A stretch of 16,587 nt of DNA from a bacterium UBP3_UBA3054 (GTDB lineage: Bacteria; Auribacterota; UBA3054), in NCBI GenBank assembly GCA_002366995.1, contig DFCM01000098.1, forward strand, positions 2,169 to 18,755, written 5' to 3'. Below, piece by piece: positions 14,598 to 16,587 of this stretch. The translations under genes were made by a program, and so were the position numbers. The notes below the pieces were generated by a model. That model ran no database searches and was not told the origin of the DNA. It worked only from the letters and a program-made list of their open reading frames with translations. How positions within the stretch are numbered: position 1 is the first letter of the stretch; each line of letters opens with the position of its first letter.

Positions 14598-15638
14598 ATG
14601 CCAATTTTCTATCCTATGAAGTTCGCGCCCGTTTACAGGGCCAAGACCTGGGGCGGCCGCTGCCTCACCCGCTTCTTCAACCGCCCGACGCCCGACGTTT
14701 CCCCGGTCGGCGAATCCGCTGAGATAATCGACATGCCCGGCATGACAAGTTCGGTCGCGGAAGGCCCGATGGCCGGCATGACGCTTACGGAGCTCTGCAA
14801 GACCTATCCTCAGGAAGTTTACGGCCGCCAGGCCAGCCAGTACCAGTACACTGGCTTCCCGGTCGTCTTCAAGTACATCAACGCCGAGGAGGCCCTCTCC
14901 ATCCAGGTCCACCCCGACGACCGCTACGCCATGAAGTACGAAAACGCCAACGGCAAGTTCGAGGCCTGGTACATCGTGGACGCCAAGCCGAACGCGAGGA
15001 TCTCCCGCAGCTTCAAGCCCGGCGTCACCGCCGAAAAGGCCAAAAAGGCCATCAGGGAAGGCCGCGCCGAGGAAGTCATCCACTCCTATCCCGTCGAGAA
15101 AGGACAATCCATCATCGTTCCTCCCGGCACGATCCACGGCATCGGAAGAGGCCTTATCGTCGCCGAGGTCGCGCAGAACTCCGACATCACCTACCGCGCC
15201 TACGACTACAACCGCACTCCCGCCAAGGGCGAAAAGCGCCCCCTGCAGATCGAGAAAGTTCTGGACGTCCTGAAATTCCAGGACCAGAACGATTTCGTCA
15301 AGGAAGTGAAGCTTAACAGCCTCTGCTCGAAGATCTGCCTGAACGACTGCTTCTCGCTTTACAAGTATTCCTTCAGGGAGCCCATCCACGACTACACCTA
15401 TAACCAGTTCAGGCTGCTCTGCAACGTGGAAGGACACGGCACGATCATTTCCCCGGACAGCCTTTTCGAGGATATCGAGTTCCATCCCGGCGACACAATT
15501 TTGATCCCGGCCTGCCTCTACGACTTCAGCCTGGTCCCCGCGACGCACTGCGTCATGCTGGAAGTCTTCGGCGGCAAGTTCGACAAGAACGAGGACCGCA
15601 AGCAGGCGATGACCCCGCACCCCCAGGGCCAGTTCTAA
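14598..15638 (+). CDS. manA: Mannose-6-phosphate isomerase, class I
   Basis: This 346-residue type I phosphomannose isomerase interconverts mannose-6-phosphate and fructose-6-phosphate with a zinc-dependent cupin fold, linking mannose use to glycolysis and to GDP-mannose synthesis. The metal ligands are visible as Q103 and H105 in SIQVHPDD, E122 in GKFEAWYIVDAKP and H180 in VPPGTIHGIG; R200 in NSDITYRAYDYNR is the conserved active-site arginine. The N-terminal KTWGGRCL and the length are those of the short bacterial form. ATG 14598 is preceded by AGGAG at 14583-14587. No convincing plus-strand promoter lies in the 45 bp between it and the antisense tRNA-Ala, so its message may start near or within thyX. 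A strong terminator follows the stop. Confidence 0.93.
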   Translation: MPIFYPMKFAPVYRAKTWGGRCLTRFFNRPTPDVSPVGESAEIIDMPGMTSSVAEGPMAGMTLTELCKTYPQEVYGRQASQYQYTGFPVVFKYINAEEALSIQVHPDDRYAMKYENANGKFEAWYIVDAKPNARISRSFKPGVTAEKAKKAIREGRAEEVIHSYPVEKGQSIIVPPGTIHGIGRGLIVAEVAQNSDITYRAYDYNRTPAKGEKRPLQIEKVLDVLKFQDQNDFVKEVKLNSLCSKICLNDCFSLYKYSFREPIHDYTYNQFRLLCNVEGHGTIISPDSLFEDIEFHPGDTILIPACLYDFSLVPATHCVMLEVFGGKFDKNEDRKQAMTPHPQGQF

Positions 15639-15654
15639 AGCCGGCGAAAACGAA

Positions 15655-15698
15655 AAAAAGAAAGGACCTGCTCACACGAGCAGGTCCTTATTTATTAT
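15655..15698. terminator. Bidirectional intrinsic terminator between manA and tRNA-Gln
   Basis: A perfect 12-bp stem, AAGGACCTGCTC (15662-15673) with GAGCAGGTCCTT (15678-15689), closes a 4-base loop. On the plus strand it is followed by TTATTTATTATT and ends manA; on the minus strand it is followed by TTTCTTTTTTT and ends tRNA-Gln. The tRNA 3' end is only 9 bases from the stem. Confidence 0.93.
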
Positions 15699-15772
15699 TG
15701 GCAGGCGTGCCAGGACTCGAACCTAGAATGGCGGAACCAGAATCCGAAGTGTTACCATTACACCACACGCCT
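15699..15772 (-). tRNA. tRNA-Gln, anticodon CUG
   Basis: This 74-base gene folds as a cloverleaf. The acceptor AGGCGTG pairs with CACGCCT, giving an A1-U72 first pair; the discriminator is G73 as expected for glutamine, and CCA is encoded. D arm GTGT-AATGGTA-ACAC, anticodon arm TCGGA-TTCTGGT-TCCGC and T arm CTAGG-TTCGAGT-CCTGG are seen. The loop gives anticodon CTG, reading CAG. The outermost anticodon-stem position (27-43) is a U-C mismatch, leaving four pairs. Confidence 0.95.
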
Positions 15773-15795
15773 AGATGTCAAAATTAGTGAGGATG

Positions 15796-15824
15796 ATTTT
15801 ATTATAAAGGGGGCGTAAAGTCAA
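15796..15824 (-). promoter_or_regulatory. Sigma70-type promoter of tRNA-Gln
   Basis: Minus strand: TTGACT (15819-15824) and TAAAAT (15796-15801) are 17 bases apart. A TATAAT also overlaps at 15801-15806 but is too close to the -35 box. Transcription would start near 15789, about 17 bases before the tRNA. The -35 and following bases (TTGACTTT) match those of the tRNA-Ala promoter. Confidence 0.75.
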
Positions 15825-15855
15825 GTCCCCGAAAGGTGGAAATGCTTCCTCTTTT

Positions 15856-15885
15856 TTGGTAAAATTCCTATAGTGATAGTAATCT
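15856..15885 (+). promoter_or_regulatory. Weak candidate promoter for the glycoside hydrolase
   Basis: TTGGTA (15856-15861) and TAATCT (15880-15885) are 18 bases apart in an AT-rich stretch 31 bases before the start codon. The hexamers are imperfect. The gene follows an oppositely oriented tRNA unit, so it needs its own promoter hereabouts. Confidence 0.35.
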
Positions 15886-15916
15886 ATTTTCTTTAATTTT
15901 AAGCTTAAGGAATTTT

Positions 15917-16587
15917 ATGATACCGAGACCGGAACACCCCAGGCCGCAGTTTGAGCGGACTAGCTGGATCAATCTGAACGGGCAGTGGACTTTTACCTTT
16001 GATTTCGGGCGTTCCGGCGCCGACAAAGGCAGGGAGCTGTTTTTGAGCAAGGGCTTTGATAGGGAGATCACGGTGCCTTTCTGCCCCGAGAGCCCGCTGT
16101 CGGGCGTCGGCTACTACGATTTCATCGAGGGGATGTGGTATCACAGGAAACTTCTTATTCCCTCCGATTGGGAAGGCAAGAGGATAATTCTGCATTTCGG
16201 CGGCGTGGATTACGAGTCCGAGGCTTACCTGAACGGAGAATCCGTGGGAAAGCATTTTGGCGGCGCCTGCTCTTTCGCTTACGACATCACCGAGAAGGCC
16301 AAATTCGGTGAGGAAATGGACCTCGTCCTGCGCGTGGAAGACGTCATGCGGGTGGGCTTGAAGGGCTCGGATTTCGGCAACGTTGGCTGCACGCATCCTT
16401 ACGGCAAGCAGTGCTTCGTCTACCAGTCCCACGGCTGCTCGTATACGAGGACCACCGGCATCTGGCAGACGGTCTGGGTCGAGGCGGTGGGCAAGGCCGG
16501 ATTGGCGGATTGCTTCATGCGCCCGGACATCGACGAAAAGAAACTTTATCTCACGCCCTCTTTCTACGAAGTTCCGGAAGGCTTGAA
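15917..16587 (+). CDS. Glycoside hydrolase family 2 protein, 3' end missing
   Basis: The first 223 codons of a family 2 glycoside hydrolase (beta-galactosidase/beta-glucuronidase/mannosidase group) run off the window edge. ATG 15917 is preceded by AAGGA at 15907-15911. The N-terminus IPRPEHPRPQF and SWINLNGQWTFTFD, then ITVPFCPESPLSG, MWYHRKL, HFGGVDYESEAYLNGE and TTGIWQTVWVE, is the jelly-roll sugar-binding domain of the family, and the start of the immunoglobulin-like middle domain follows. The catalytic barrel with its two glutamates would lie beyond the window, so the substrate cannot be judged. No signal peptide is present, suggesting a cytoplasmic enzyme acting on imported oligosaccharides. 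Confidence 0.9.
   Translation, partial: MIPRPEHPRPQFERTSWINLNGQWTFTFDFGRSGADKGRELFLSKGFDREITVPFCPESPLSGVGYYDFIEGMWYHRKLLIPSDWEGKRIILHFGGVDYESEAYLNGESVGKHFGGACSFAYDITEKAKFGEEMDLVLRVEDVMRVGLKGSDFGNVGCTHPYGKQCFVYQSHGCSYTRTTGIWQTVWVEAVGKAGLADCFMRPDIDEKKLYLTPSFYEVPEGL

Noticed and set aside
15899..15908. TTAAGCTTAA palindrome before the glycoside hydrolase
   Set aside because: A 10-bp palindrome in an AT-rich leader is weak evidence; half of it is simply the AAGGA ribosome binding site context.

Overview
The window is a dense, ordinary-looking stretch of bacterial chromosome. It is moderately GC-rich, with AT-rich intergenic gaps. The organism cannot be fixed from sequence alone. Signal peptidase I type export, nucleotide-sugar and membrane glycosyltransferase genes, thyX instead of thyA, tandem DUF4139 proteins and a family 2 glycoside hydrolase would suit a gut or anaerobic bacterium, possibly of the PVC/Lentisphaerota group. 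That placement is a low-confidence inference. Two tRNA promoters (TTGACT-17 bp-TATTAT and TTGACT-17 bp-TAAAAT) show a normal sigma70-type consensus.

Left part, + strand (1-5546): two tandem paralogues of a DUF4139 protein (the first cut by the window edge, the second with a signal peptide), then a Fic-domain protein fused to a winged helix, then a YtcJ-type metal-dependent amidohydrolase. Spacing is 24, 12 and 14 bp. This set ends only 2 bp from the convergent mntP gene.

Middle part, - strand (13632 down to 5549): a seven-gene run with no gap above 4 bp. The order is HIT-family nucleotide hydrolase/transferase, M42 aminopeptidase, DegT/DnrJ/EryC1 sugar aminotransferase, GT-C membrane glycosyltransferase, long membrane-bound nucleotide-sugar 4,6-dehydratase (CapD/PglF/WbpM type), TrmA/RlmD-type RNA uracil-5-methyltransferase, and the manganese exporter MntP. 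The dehydratase and aminotransferase would make a UDP-4-amino-4,6-dideoxy-sugar, and the GT-C enzyme is a plausible user of a lipid-linked sugar at the cell surface. The flanking genes are housekeeping.

Right part: thyX (+) diverges from the HIT operon. Next comes a tRNA-Ala(GGC) gene on the - strand with its own terminator and a strong promoter that is buried in the leader of the oppositely oriented manA. manA is followed by a bidirectional terminator shared with tRNA-Gln(CUG) on the - strand. The window ends inside a family 2 glycoside hydrolase (+). The longest stretch without a protein gene is 15639-15916; it holds the terminator, tRNA-Gln and its promoter, and the leader of the glycoside hydrolase.

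I found no insertion sequence, CRISPR array, prophage or obvious new defence system. The observations most worth checking are the tRNA-Ala promoter embedded in the manA leader, a possible 10-codon leader peptide whose stop overlaps the HIT start codon, and the Fic-winged-helix protein with its DRVN linker repeats.
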